Shown here: positions 8,039-16,700 of the stretch, piece by piece
Layout: each line of letters opens with the position of its first letter
Position numbering within the stretch: the first letter of the stretch is position 1
Assembly: GCA_947454145.1 (NCBI GenBank)
Contig: CANGIW010000008.1
Coordinates: 1-32,324 of the forward strand
Origin: Rickettsiales bacterium
Lineage (GTDB): Bacteria > Pseudomonadota > Alphaproteobacteria > Rickettsiales > Rickettsiaceae
Length of the DNA: 32,324 nucleotides
Reading direction: 5' to 3'
Notes under the pieces: generated by a model
The model's database searches: none
Seen by the model: only the letters and a program-made list of their open reading frames with translations
Told to the model about the DNA's origin: nothing
Made by a program: the position numbers and the translations under genes

Positions 8039-8707
8039 ATGAGAAAATTATATCATCACCCGTCTTGCCCTCTATCACGTCAAGCTAGATTTATTTTAGC
8101 AGAACTAAAATTAGACTGTGAATATATTGTTGAAGAATATTGGCTTAGAAAGGAAGAATTACTTAAAATTAACCCATCAGGTGAAGTGCCTATTTTAGTA
8201 GAGGAAAATGGTACAACTATTTGTGGAATTTATCCATTAATAGAGTATTTTTCAGAAAAATATTCAGCTGTAGACTTAATGCCTGAAACAATTGAGGATA
8301 AATCTGAAGTTAGAAGAATGTTATCATGGTTTAATAATAAATTTTATAAAGAAATTAGTAACTATATACTAGAAGAAAAATTAATAAGACCTAAAACTAG
8401 TAATGAAGCTCCCAGAACATCTATTTTACGAGCAGCAAAGATTAATTTAAAATATCAATTAAGATATTTAACCTATTTAATAGAACAACGTGGCTTTTTT
8501 GCCATGGATAAATTTAGTTTTGCCGATATAGCGGCAGCATCTCATATTTCTGTATTAGACTATTTTAACGAAATATTTTGGGATCAATATCCTGCTTTAA
8601 AAGAATGGTATTTAATAGTTAAATCTAAACCTTCTTTTAGACCAATTTTAATTGATATTATTAAAGGCATAAAGGCAAGTAACCAATATAATTTGTTGGA
8701 TTTTTAA
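8039..8707 (+). CDS. Glutathione S-transferase family protein
   Basis: A 222-residue two-domain protein. The N-terminal thioredoxin-like domain (about 1-80) shows KLYHHPSCPLSRQARFILAE, then INPSGEVPILVEENG with the cis-Pro of the glutathione site, and the following IYPLIEYFSEKY, in which the usual E-S of the glutathione gamma-Glu site is not obvious. The helical C-terminal domain (about 90-222) includes FSFADIAAASHISVLDYF near 160-178, matching the GST N-capping box region. The ending KSKPSFRPILIDIIKGIKASNQYNLLDF is typical of a conserved alphaproteobacterial GST clade. The substrate is unknown, and with a divergent active site a non-detoxifying role is possible. The ATG at 8039 places the fold at the very N-terminus, as expected. 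Confidence 0.85.
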   Translation: MRKLYHHPSCPLSRQARFILAELKLDCEYIVEEYWLRKEELLKINPSGEVPILVEENGTTICGIYPLIEYFSEKYSAVDLMPETIEDKSEVRRMLSWFNNKFYKEISNYILEEKLIRPKTSNEAPRTSILRAAKINLKYQLRYLTYLIEQRGFFAMDKFSFADIAAASHISVLDYFNEIFWDQYPALKEWYLIVKSKPSFRPILIDIIKGIKASNQYNLLDF

Positions 8708-8775
8708 TTTTACCAATATTTTTAATATTACTTAAAAAATCATATGTTAAATTAGGTGAAAGCTTTTCTATAAAA

Positions 8776-8804
8776 AACTATACTCTATTCAACTATACTC
8801 TATT
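8776..8804 (+). repeat. 14-bp direct repeat upstream of the rpmH promoter
   Basis: AACTATACTCTATT occurs twice, at 8776-8789 and 8791-8804, separated by a single C (15-bp period). Each copy contains TATACT, which resembles a -10 hexamer. It lies about 24 bases before the rpmH -35 box, so it may be a duplicated promoter element or an activator site. Confidence 0.5.
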
Positions 8805-8827
8805 AAAGAAACACAATTCTTTTATTG

Positions 8828-8856
8828 TTGACATCTAACTTTATAAGTTATATCAT
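8828..8856 (+). promoter_or_regulatory. Sigma-70 promoter of rpmH-rnpA
   Basis: A perfect -35 TTGACA (8828-8833), a 17-nt spacer, and a -10 TATCAT (8851-8856, 5 of 6). It sits 35 nt before the rpmH ATG. This is the clearest housekeeping promoter in the window. Confidence 0.75.
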
Positions 8857-8891
8857 TGTGAAATAGTCAAACCAAGAACTACAAAGTTATT

Positions 8892-9026
8892 ATGAAAAGA
8901 ACTTACCAACCCAGTAAATTAGTTAGAAAAAGACGTCATGGTTTCCGAGCTAGAATGGCTACTGTAGCAGGAAGAATGGTGTTAAATAGACGTAGAGCTA
9001 AAGGTAGAAAGAGGTTATCTGCCTAA
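8892..9026 (+). CDS. rpmH: 50S ribosomal protein L34
   Basis: The 44-residue product has the standard L34 length and sequence pattern: [20 protein letters not shown], then [25 protein letters not shown]34 binds 23S rRNA in the large subunit. The ATG at 8892 follows directly behind a strong promoter at 8828-8856. rnpA begins immediately after the stop, which is the conserved rpmH-rnpA pairing of bacteria. dnaA, often next door, is not present in this window. Confidence 0.97.
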   Translation: MKRTYQPSKLVRKRRHGFRARMATVAGRMVLNRRRAKGRKRLSA

Positions 9027-9027
9027 G

Positions 9028-9381
9028 ATTAATCTAAAAACCATTGTATATCAAAGAGATTTTGATTTTTTTAAACTTAATGGTAGAAAAATTGCTAGTA
9101 AATTCTTTATTTTTATATATCTTGAGAAAAATTTATTAACTCAAGAATCCTTCCATTCAGATCTATTATACGCTATTAAGGTCACAAAAAAGATAGGATG
9201 CGCTGTTGTTCGCAATAAAATTAAAAGACTTATAAGATATATATTAAAAAATATTAGCTCTACAATATCTAATATAGAAAACTTTGCGTATATTATCATA
9301 GCGCGAAATAATAAAATCGCATCCTTAGAATTCAACAAAATAACTCAAGATTTTTTATACGCTATAAAAAAAGCATCTTAA
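9028..9381 (+). CDS. rnpA: Ribonuclease P protein component (probable ATT start)
   Basis: RnpA is the protein subunit of RNase P, which cuts the 5' leader of tRNA precursors. The frame from 9028 to the TAA at 9379-9381 gives 117 residues, a normal length. The family signature is clear: the RNR-like motif V-T-K-K-I-G-C-A-V-V-R-N-K-I-K-R-L-I-R near residues 54-72, preceded by strands FFIFIYLE, followed by FAYIIIAR. There is no in-frame ATG, GTG or TTG between the preceding in-frame stop and the conserved region. The best-placed start is ATT at 9028, one base after the rpmH stop, giving INLKTIVYQRDFDFF, which aligns in length with other RnpA N-termini. An in-frame CTG at 9019 is the alternative. 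The start is the uncertain part; the gene identity is not. Confidence 0.88.
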   Translation: MNLKTIVYQRDFDFFKLNGRKIASKFFIFIYLEKNLLTQESFHSDLLYAIKVTKKIGCAVVRNKIKRLIRYILKNISSTISNIENFAYIIIARNNKIASLEFNKITQDFLYAIKKAS

Positions 9382-9402
9382 CAGCATTTCAAATTTTAGT
9401 TG

Positions 9403-9442
9403 AATGATAATCTAGAATTATCGTTGAATATTTATTTTTTTT
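9403..9442 (+). terminator. Probable intrinsic terminator after rnpA
   Basis: AATGATAAT (9403-9411) pairs with ATTATCGTT (9417-9425) around the loop CTAGA, with one G-T pair. A run of T bases (9431-9442, one A inside) follows five bases later. The stem is AT-rich and would be weak, but position and T-run fit a terminator for rpmH-rnpA. Confidence 0.45.
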
Positions 9443-9460
9443 GTTATACTATTTACATAT

Positions 9461-9517
9461 CACTTTAAATCCTGGGTTTAGCTAATCTCTAGATATTAAA
9501 GTGTAAGTTGTTTTTTT
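9461..9517 (+). terminator. Second hairpin with T-run between rnpA and the next gene
   Basis: CACTTTAA (9461-9468) and TTAAAGTG (9496-9503) are perfect inverted copies. The 27-base loop itself can fold (AATCC pairs with GGGTT with one G-T). TTGTTTTTTT follows (9508-9517). The layout is that of a terminator or the 3' part of a small structured RNA. A TATACT at 9445-9450 lies just upstream and could be its -10 box. Confidence 0.35.
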
Positions 9518-9573
9518 AGTCTAAGAAAGTTTACTCTATAATTTTTATAAATCTTTAAAAATTTTTTGATTAT

Positions 9574-9810
9574 ATGCCCCCTAAGGAAATAACTACTGGT
9601 ATTTTTTTTAATGAAAAAGATGGTCTTCATATTCAGCTAAGTGATAAGCACTCAGATTCATTAGACAAAGTTATTAACAGAATGCGTACAAATTTGCAAT
9701 CAATGAGCAATACATCAAGAAAAGTAAAGGCAAGTGTTTCAAAGGCTTTTACCTCTAACAAAAGAAAAGGAAAGGCAGAAACAAAGGAAGAAAAATTTGA
9801 AATCTTTTAA
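9574..9810 (+). CDS. Small basic protein of unknown function
   Basis: A 78-residue frame with a normal ATG at 9574. I do not recognise it. The first 35 residues are mixed and could fold (ITTGIFFNEKDGLHIQLSD); the rest is Ser/Lys-rich and strongly basic (VKASVSKAFTSNKRKGKAE) with an acidic end. No signal peptide or membrane segment is present. It is a single gene between rnpA and the convergent hemE, preceded by a hairpin plus T-run, so it may be its own transcription unit. The lack of stops and a credible composition favour a real gene over chance. Confidence 0.5.
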   Translation: MPPKEITTGIFFNEKDGLHIQLSDKHSDSLDKVINRMRTNLQSMSNTSRKVKASVSKAFTSNKRKGKAETKEEKFEIF

Positions 9811-9862
9811 TTTCAATATTGCTTAAGTTACCTAAATTGTAAAAACATCGCTTGAATAATAT

Positions 9863-10027
9863 ATGACGGCCTTTGGTTTTAGCTATAAAGAAGACTTTTC
9901 CTATGTGAAAGCAAGCGAAAAAAAAATAATTGAGAGAGCAAGGGACCTCATAAATCTTTTAAGAAATTATACGATGCTATTGAGTGCTTTTGTAAAGAAC
10001 TCAATGTTAACTTCATTTGCTATATAA
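9863..10027 (+). pseudogene. Possible remnant of an IS630-type transposase
   Basis: A 54-codon frame starting MTAFGFSYKEDFSYVKASEKK. The GFSYKxxFSYxxAxE pattern resembles the linker before the catalytic domain in IS630-family (DDE_3) transposases, which reads roughly GFSYKKxxFSYKEA. Nothing that follows resembles the catalytic domain, and the frame overlaps the 3' end of hemE on the other strand. If real it is a short, decayed fragment. The similarity is judged by eye on about 20 residues. Confidence 0.25.
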
Positions 10028-11014
10028 AAATCTTTCTTTCACATAGTGTACTAAAAATTTGACGTTTTCTATCGGGGTGTTAGGTAAAACACCGTGACCC
10101 AGATTAAAAATTAGTTTAGTTTTATCTAATTGCTCAAAAATCAAATCTACTTTGTGTTTAATAATATTTTGATCTTCTAATAATAATATTTGTGGATCTA
10201 AATTACCTTGTACTATAATATTTCGCTCTTGCCAATCTTGCATTTTAGCTATTGGAACATTTGCATCAACTGCTAGAATGTCAAAATTTAAATGTTTTAT
10301 ATAGTCATCATACAAAAATCCAGAACCTTTTGGAAAAGCAATAATTGGAATTGATGGATATTTGTATTTAAAATAATCAATAATAATTTTAGTAGGCTCT
10401 ATTATATAGCGATAATATTCTTGCCCTTGCAATATACCAGCCCAAGAATCAAAAAGCTTAATTATAGTTGCTCCGGCTAATATTTGTTTTTCTAAATATA
10501 TTATGGTTTGCTGAACAATAATATCAATCAACTTATTAAGCAATGTGTCGTTTTTTAAAGCCAACAATTTACTACGTACAAAATCTGCCTTACTTTTTCC
10601 TTCAATAGCGTAAGTAGCTACAGTCCATGGGCTACCCGCAAAACCTATTAAAGATTTATTAGCATCTAATTTAGCTTTTGTAAGCGCAACTGTATTAGCA
10701 ACAGCATCGATTTGCCAAGATTGTTGTTTTACTGAAAGAATTTCTAATTTTTGTTTATCTATTTTCTCAATAACGGGTCCCTGATTCTCTATGAATTCAA
10801 CTTTAAGACCTAGAATATCTAGTACTAATAGGATATCTGCAAATATTATTGCAGCATCCATATTAAATCGAGTAATAGGTTGTAACGTAGCCTGACAAGC
10901 TTTTTCGCTATCATAACAAAAATTCATGAAATTTGGAGTTTGACTTCTAAGAGCTCTATATTCTGGTAGATATCTACCAGCTTGTCGCATAATCCAAATA
11001 TGAGGCAATTGCAT
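10013..11014 (-). CDS. hemE: Uroporphyrinogen decarboxylase
   Basis: Decarboxylates uroporphyrinogen III to coproporphyrinogen III in haem synthesis; cytoplasmic homodimer. The 333-residue product carries the signatures IWIMRQAGRYLPEYR at residues 6-20, IIFADILL with the catalytic Asp near 60, GFAGSPWTVATYAIEG near 125-140, FDSWAG near 195, and NLGHGVLPNTP near 308-318. The family normally has 15-20 residues before the MRQAGRY motif; here there are only eight. The frame runs further upstream through the end of cvpA, but no ATG, GTG or TTG is available before the next stop, so ATG at 11014 stands. It follows cvpA by 7 bases and is probably co-transcribed. Confidence 0.95.
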   Translation of the reverse strand: MQLPHIWIMRQAGRYLPEYRALRSQTPNFMNFCYDSEKACQATLQPITRFNMDAAIIFADILLVLDILGLKVEFIENQGPVIEKIDKQKLEILSVKQQSWQIDAVANTVALTKAKLDANKSLIGFAGSPWTVATYAIEGKSKADFVRSKLLALKNDTLLNKLIDIIVQQTIIYLEKQILAGATIIKLFDSWAGILQGQEYYRYIIEPTKIIIDYFKYKYPSIPIIAFPKGSGFLYDDYIKHLNFDILAVDANVPIAKMQDWQERNIIVQGNLDPQILLLEDQNIIKHKVDLIFEQLDKTKLIFNLGHGVLPNTPIENVKFLVHYVKERFLYSK

Positions 11015-11021
11015 ATGATGT

Positions 11022-11711
11022 TTATTCTTTTTTATTATTTTTTGGTTTTTCCAAAGATTTTAATGCTTTTTGCAATTCATCATTTAACTGGAAATCCTCT
11101 GTTGCTTTATTGGCCTCAGTCTTTTTATTGTCACTCAAAATAATGATGTTCTTATATAATTCAAAATCTTGAAATTTTTTGTCTTTAAGTGAGTGCGGAA
11201 TAATGTATAATAGGATATTAGATATATTGTTGGTCAAATTATAGCTAGCTGCTGAAGTAAGAAATTGAGCATGATTTTGATATCCTTTTTTTGCTATTGC
11301 TCCAATAGAATTTTTCTTTATCTCAGTTTTATCGTAAATAATTGATGCAAAAATAAATAACGAACTTATCATTACCCAAGCTCTGACTAAACCTATTACT
11401 CCTCCACAAATTCTATCAAAATATCCACCAGTAATTGGTTCTATAAAAGTCTTGATATTTTTACTACTTAACGATATTGCTATTAAAGAAAAAATATAAC
11501 ATACTATCAAACCAATAATACTCCGGAATATGCCAGTTATTTGATCATTGAACATTTCGTAACTGTATGGTAATAACCACATAGTTAGAGATATTGTAGC
11601 AATAATTGCTGCAATATCTATCAAAGTTTTAATAGCCCCTTTCATAATACCAAAAAATAAAGAAAGACTAGCTATTATAATTACTATATTATCAAAAAAA
11701 TTCAGGCTCAT
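11022..11711 (-). CDS. cvpA: CvpA-family inner membrane protein
   Basis: A 229-residue membrane protein with four predicted membrane segments (about residues 8-25, 30-50, 60-82 and 103-128). The arrangement around the GGYFDRICGGVIGLVRAWVM stretch matches the conserved second half of the CvpA domain (G-x-x-D-R-x-x-G-x-x-x-G-x-x-R). CvpA was named for colicin V production; in other bacteria it is linked to envelope integrity, and its molecular role is unsettled. After the membrane part comes a polar tail of ~90 residues, Lys/Glu-rich near the end. It is the first gene of a cvpA-hemE pair and is divergent from the cation transporter at 11910. Confidence 0.85.
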   Translation of the reverse strand: MSLNFFDNIVIIIASLSLFFGIMKGAIKTLIDIAAIIATISLTMWLLPYSYEMFNDQITGIFRSIIGLIVCYIFSLIAISLSSKNIKTFIEPITGGYFDRICGGVIGLVRAWVMISSLFIFASIIYDKTEIKKNSIGAIAKKGYQNHAQFLTSAASYNLTNNISNILLYIIPHSLKDKKFQDFELYKNIIILSDNKKTEANKATEDFQLNDELQKALKSLEKPKNNKKE

Positions 11712-11909
11712 TGTTTTTTTTATCGGAACTTTATTTGTTATTATACTAGAATATCTATCTAATATACGAATGCAGAAAATTGCACAAAGAATAATTATAT
11801 TTTCATTACATGTATATAGTAATATCTGTAGAATTTTATAGATATTAAATTATACACTAATTTACTATACTATTACAATTAACTCTAATCAATATAGATT
11901 ATTATCAAT

Positions 11910-12818
11910 ATGCAAAAAATCAACAAAAAAAAAGATGATTATACATTAAATGTATTGTCATCAATTTATGCTCTTTGCGTTGTAGTGATTATTATAATTA
12001 CTAAAATATATGCATGGTTTAGCACTAATTCTATGGCTATATTTGCATCACTTCTTGATTCCATGCTTGATTTTTCTGCATCACTGGTAAATCTTATAGC
12101 GATCAAATATTCTTCTAGCCCACCAGATGATAATCATAGATTTGGACATAATAAGATAGAGGATATAGCAGTTTTTGCGCAGGCAATTTTCTTTATAAGT
12201 TCGAGCGGTTTTATGATCTTTGAATGTATAAAGCGCTTTATAAACCCAGAAATAGTAAACGATGTTACTTTGGGAATATATATAATGATTTTTTCTACCA
12301 TAATTACCATCGGATTAGTAGTTTTTCAGTCTTTTGTTATCAAACGTACTAATTCAAACATAGTAAAAGCAGATAAACTACATTTTATAACTGATATCCT
12401 AACTAATATAATAACTCTTATTTCGTTATATCTAATAACAAATTTTGCTTTTGTAGACTTAATATGCGGCATGTTTGTAGGAATTTTTATGCTAAGATCC
12501 TCATATTTGCTTTTACAAAAGGCTTTAAGTAATTTATTAGATGAAGAATTTAGTAAAGAAGAAAAGAATAAAATAATTCAGCTAATAAATGAATTCCCTG
12601 AAATATTAGGCGTTCATGATTTAAAAACCAGAACTGCTGGTAGTAAAAAATTCATCCAATTTCATATTGAAATTAATGGAACGACTACTTTGCTAAAAGC
12701 TCATGATATAAGCGAAGCTATTATAGATAAAATATGCCAATATTTTCCAGAAAGTGAAGTAATCATACATCAAGACCCTGCGGGGATTGAAGAAACTGTG
12801 CAATACCGAGATGTTTGA
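11910..12818 (+). CDS. Cation diffusion facilitator (Fe/Zn efflux) transporter
   Basis: A 302-residue member of the CDF family, which exports divalent metals in exchange for protons across the inner membrane. Six membrane segments fit residues ~15-210. The metal-site residues are in place: LLDSMLDFSAS in segment 2 (Asp50, Asp54) and ADKLHFITDILTN in segment 5 (a His-x3-Asp pair), the DD/HD set typical of the FieF-like Fe/Zn branch. The cytosolic C-terminal domain (about 215-302) has GVHDLKTRTAGSKKFIQFHIEI and the closing H-Q-D-P. The gene overlaps tadA by 8 bases, so the two are probably translated together. Substrate metal cannot be told from sequence. Confidence 0.9.
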   Translation: MQKINKKKDDYTLNVLSSIYALCVVVIIIITKIYAWFSTNSMAIFASLLDSMLDFSASLVNLIAIKYSSSPPDDNHRFGHNKIEDIAVFAQAIFFISSSGFMIFECIKRFINPEIVNDVTLGIYIMIFSTIITIGLVVFQSFVIKRTNSNIVKADKLHFITDILTNIITLISLYLITNFAFVDLICGMFVGIFMLRSSYLLLQKALSNLLDEEFSKEEKNKIIQLINEFPEILGVHDLKTRTAGSKKFIQFHIEINGTTTLLKAHDISEAIIDKICQYFPESEVIIHQDPAGIEETVQYRDV

Positions 12819-13260
12819 TATTAAATATATGCAGTTAGCTTTTGAACAGGCAGAAATAGCTTTTACAAGTAATGAAGTACCTGTAGGAGCAGTTATAATA
12901 TCCAAAGAACATGAAATACTGGCTATTGCTCACAATACTATCGAGGAGAGTTCTGATATAAGAAATCATGCAGAACTAAATGCTATCGGAATTGCATGTA
13001 AAAAGATTGATAATAAATTTTTAACATCAACTTCTTTATATATCACTTTAGAACCTTGCTTTATGTGTATGGCTGCTATTTCTATGGTAAGAATAGATAA
13101 TGTTTTTTATTCTGCTGATAACAAAAAATTTGGCGCTATTAGCAATGAAAATAATTTCTTTACAACAAATCCTTTTTATTATAAACCTAATATATATTCT
13201 AATATTATGAAGGAAGAAGGGAAAATATTAATGCAAAAATTTTTTGCCAAGTTAAGATAG
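12811..13260 (+). CDS. tadA: tRNA-specific adenosine deaminase TadA
   Basis: TadA converts A34 to inosine in tRNA-Arg(ACG), allowing one tRNA to read several codons. The 149-residue product has the zinc deaminase motif: NHAELNAI with His53 and catalytic Glu55, and EPCFMCMAAI with Cys83 and Cys86. NEVPVGAVI at 21-29 is also conserved. An in-frame TTG at 12787 would extend it by 8 residues, but the ATG at 12811, overlapping the end of the transporter gene by 8 bases, gives a normal length. A serine tRNA gene begins only 9 bases after the stop. Confidence 0.93.
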   Translation: MFDIKYMQLAFEQAEIAFTSNEVPVGAVIISKEHEILAIAHNTIEESSDIRNHAELNAIGIACKKIDNKFLTSTSLYITLEPCFMCMAAISMVRIDNVFYSADNKKFGAISNENNFFTTNPFYYKPNIYSNIMKEEGKILMQKFFAKLR

Positions 13261-13269
13261 TTATAAAAA

Positions 13270-13357
13270 GGATGGGTGTCCGAGTGGTTGAAGGAGCCGG
13301 TCTCGAAAATCGGTATACCCTTTAAAGGTATCGTGGGTTCGAATCCCACCTCATCCG
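13270..13357 (+). tRNA. tRNA-Ser(CGA)
   Basis: The 88 bases fold as a class II tRNA. The acceptor stem is GGATGGG with CTCATCC, the D-arm TCCGAGTGGTTGAAGGA, the anticodon stem CCGGT/ATCGG with loop CTCGAAA (anticodon CGA), then a long variable arm and the T-arm GTGGG-TTCGAAT-CCCAC. The discriminator is G at 13357, as in serine tRNAs. The next bases are CCG, so the final A of CCA is not encoded and must be added by the CCA enzyme. It is probably transcribed with tadA. Confidence 0.95.
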
Positions 13358-13570
13358 CCGTATATAGATATATATAAACAAACTCCAAAAACATATCTTA
13401 ATTTTTAAATTTCACTGATTTGTTATATAATTAGAAATCAAAACTACATCCCATAGATATCTTGCTTGCCTTTGAGATCTTTGTCATCCCGAGACTCTTT
13501 TATTAGGTTTTGGAAGATAGATGTTTTAGTATTAATCAAAATAGAGTAGAAGAATTATTTTGTTGAATTT
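13358..13570. other. Spacer between two converging serine tRNA genes
   Basis: 213 bp without a recognised gene. It contains a short, relatively GC-rich patch near 13487 (GTCATCCCGAGACTC) that looks like the kind of dispersed intergenic repeat common in Rickettsiales. No second copy was seen in this window. The flanking tRNA genes are themselves an inverted repeat of about 86 bp. Confidence 0.4.
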
Positions 13571-13658
13571 TGGCGGATGAGGTGGGATTCGAACCCACGG
13601 TACCTTTCAGTACGCCGGTTTTCAAGACCGGTTCCTTAAACCGCTCGGACACCCATCC
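13571..13658 (-). tRNA. tRNA-Ser(TGA), CCA encoded
   Basis: On the minus strand the sequence folds as a class II tRNA: acceptor GGATGGG/CTCATCC, D-arm TCCGAGCGGTTTAAGGA, anticodon stem CCGGT/ACCGG with loop CTTGAAA (anticodon TGA), variable arm, and T-arm GTGGG-TTCGAAT-CCCAC. The discriminator G is at 13574 and CCA is encoded (13573-13571). Except for the anticodon and variable arm it is nearly identical to the tRNA-Ser(CGA) gene facing it 213 bases away. Confidence 0.95.
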
Positions 13659-13756
13659 ACGTAAATATATAGCAAAATTGAGGTTGAATGACAAGTGTTT
13701 TTTATGATTTGCCCAGAATAAGAGAACTTATAGTCCAAAATTAAACTATTCATGTT

Positions 13757-16700
13757 TCATACTAAATCTACATGAGACTCATTCGTATCTTGCTTATTCT
13801 CTCCTGCAAAGTCCACTCCATATTGATTATATTGTACTTCTTCCACTATTTCGTTGGTGTTATTATTATTACTCATTACTATTTTTTGGTGATTATCGCT
13901 GCATTTTTGTTTTTTTGAGCATGGATTTTGGTCATTTTCTTCTGATGCGTAACGTTTAGACAAAATTAAGGTACTACTTTGCTCAGATTCCTTTTCTTGA
14001 TATAATTTATGTTTTGTATATACTGGATTTTCTGCTAAAAAGATTTCACCTTCTTTGGTCTTTAATGACTTTGATTTAGCTAAATCCAAAAATTTATTGC
14101 GGCTCTCTAGAGTGTTTATTAACTTTTGAGAACCTCCGTAGTCACGATGAATCTTTAAATCTTTTGAACATAATGACATTTTGTTTAGAAAAATCTCTTC
14201 GAGAGCATTAGCTGAATTTCCTGTAAATTTAATAGCATTGATGTTTAACTCTTTTAAGCTATCTTTAAACAAAGCTTCACAGAAATGTTGAATTGAATTC
14301 TTTGCATTCTTTGCATTCTTTGTAATAACTCTTATATCAACTCGGTCTAGATTTAATTTTTCTAAATTAGAGTTATTACGCAGAATACTAGTAAGAGGTT
14401 TTATGGAATTCACTCCTATAGTATAATCTGATAGATTTATATTTTTTAAATCATTGTGCTTTAACAGAGCTTTAAGTAAAGGTTCTGTTTGTGAGGTTGT
14501 TATTTTAATACATCCTAAGTTGACGTCTTCTAGTGTAGTATTATTTGTCAAAACTTTAGCTAGGGTATCTATAGCCTGTTTAACTAAAGGTGCTATTGCT
14601 GTATTATTTTTTTGCTCTTTACCTATATTACAATTAAAGCCTACATCCAGTTTTTTTACTTTTTTGTGCTCACTCATAGCTTCGCATATACATTGTAGTT
14701 CTACATATGTCATATCAAAGTTGTTTAAGTTTAATATTGTTAACTCAGTATTATTACGTATAAATGGAATTAAAAAAAGTATACTAGGGTTGCAATCTTT
14801 ATATTGATCTATTGGTATTTGCTTAGCGTCATTAGCGTAATCAATTATATTTGTATTGACATCGGGCAGATTTAGCATTTCATTAGTTATATGAGTGAAA
14901 TCAATTTGATTGCAACCAAGGATTTTATGCACCAATCCTACAGGATTATCAACTACTGTATACTCTTCCTTATTAATTGAATTGCTAGAAGAGTCCTTTT
15001 TAAAATCACCTATGTCCTTACTATCTTTAACGTCTTTAGGCTCATAACTTACTTTGAATCTACCTAATATTTCTTTTCGCACTTTTTCGCGCAATTTATC
15101 CGTTTCTGTTTGTTCACCCATTAATTCTTCGCTAAATTTAACACTTTTTGTTAATATACTAGTTACTAGTAATTTTGTTAAACCCCACTGCAGTAGTGAT
15201 GTATTTTTAGCAAGTACATTCACTGCAAAATATTCCTGAACCTCCGTGGATGCATCTAAAGGATTAATTACTATAAGCAAAAGATATTTTGTTTCTAAAT
15301 CTTTAATAGCTTTTTTATAAAATACCTCAAATGGTAATTTTAGAAGTTCATCGTTGACTCCATTGAGTTTTTCCTCCAAGTTCTCAATCGAGCTAAGCTT
15401 TTTTACTTCCAATTTTTTACAAAGTATTTTTTCTATCTCTTCTTCAATTAAACGATCATAAATTTCAACTAATTTTTTTCGAGCCCTCAACCAGAGTCCT
15501 TCTTTTAGTAAATTTGTCTTTTCACCAAATAAATTGGCATCAGACCAAAAAAGAGGATATTTTTTTAGTATTAGATTTTGTAAACTGTGATTTAAATAAT
15601 ATTCTGAATCACGCCCTAAGAATTCTGAGACCTTGTTAGAGTTTAACAATTGCTTTGATTGAAACAACAAAGTAAATTTATAGTGTTTAAGCTTAGCCTT
15701 AATTAATTTTTTCTTTGGATCTTTTAACCCAATCATCTCTATCTTTAAATATGGCGAAAATTTTTGAAAAGAATTAGCTACCAAATGTTGTTGAGGAATG
15801 CTCATATCAGTATTTGATATATTCAATTTTTGTAATGTAGAGTTAATCTCTAGAAGAAGAGATAAAGATCGTGCCCCTCCTTCAGTATTAATTTTATTTC
15901 CTGCTATATTTAAATCTTGCAATACGGTGTTATTATGTAGAGAGTCAGATATATACTTTACTCCTTTAGATCCTATTTGAGTAGATTCTATATCTAGAAT
16001 TTTCAATGTTTTGTTTTTCTTCAACTCAAGAGCTAGATATTTTGCTCCTGTAGGGCCTAGAGGATTCTTTCTCAAAACTAGTTTTATTAAGTGGTTAAGA
16101 TTCTTCAGATTTCTAAACATCACCTCTATTTCTTCACTTACTTCTTCATCCTGCTTTTCATTTTTAGCCCTTTGCTCTTGTATTTGACACGTGTTAAGGC
16201 TTATTTTTTGACCACCAATTTGGTTGCATTCTAAGTTTAGCTCTTGTAATTTATTGAACTTAGCAGATAGAATTATACCAATATTGGAGCTATATACATA
16301 ATCTTTGGTATTACCCATATTTTTGGATATATTTAATATTTCTAAGTTAGGTAAGGAACTGCAAAGTGATATTAAAATTTCTAAATCTTCATTATTTAGA
16401 CCTTGATTCTTTAACTCTAAGGTTTTTAATGAATTATTGCTTTGCAATGATTTAAGTAAATGGCGATTGAATTCGAGGTTGAATTCAGATACTTTTGGAT
16501 CATAAGAGGAGGAAACCTTAAGATTGCTTAAACTTACTGTGATTAATTTTAAAGAAGCTATATGCTCTATCTTCTTTTGTATATTTTTTTTAGCTTCATC
16601 TCCCGATATCTTGTTAAAGTGATTAGAATAGAATATATTATCATAGGATAATTCGAGTTTGTTTGATTTGTCATATTCAGTAATATCCTTATCCTCATTA

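Noticed and set aside
9141-9338. 65-codon open frame antisense to rnpA
   Set aside because: The rnpA signature on the plus strand is clear; this is its shadow.
8892-9381. rpmH-rnpA as a sign of a replication origin
   Set aside because: No dnaA, DnaA-box cluster or AT-rich unwinding repeats were seen nearby, and in Rickettsiales this pair need not mark the origin.
12787-12810. TTG start for tadA within the transporter gene
   Set aside because: The ATG at 12811 gives a normal TadA length and a typical short overlap.
14454-14807. 117-codon open frame antisense to the LRR gene
   Set aside because: It mirrors the repeated LRR codons and has no ribosome site or motif of its own.
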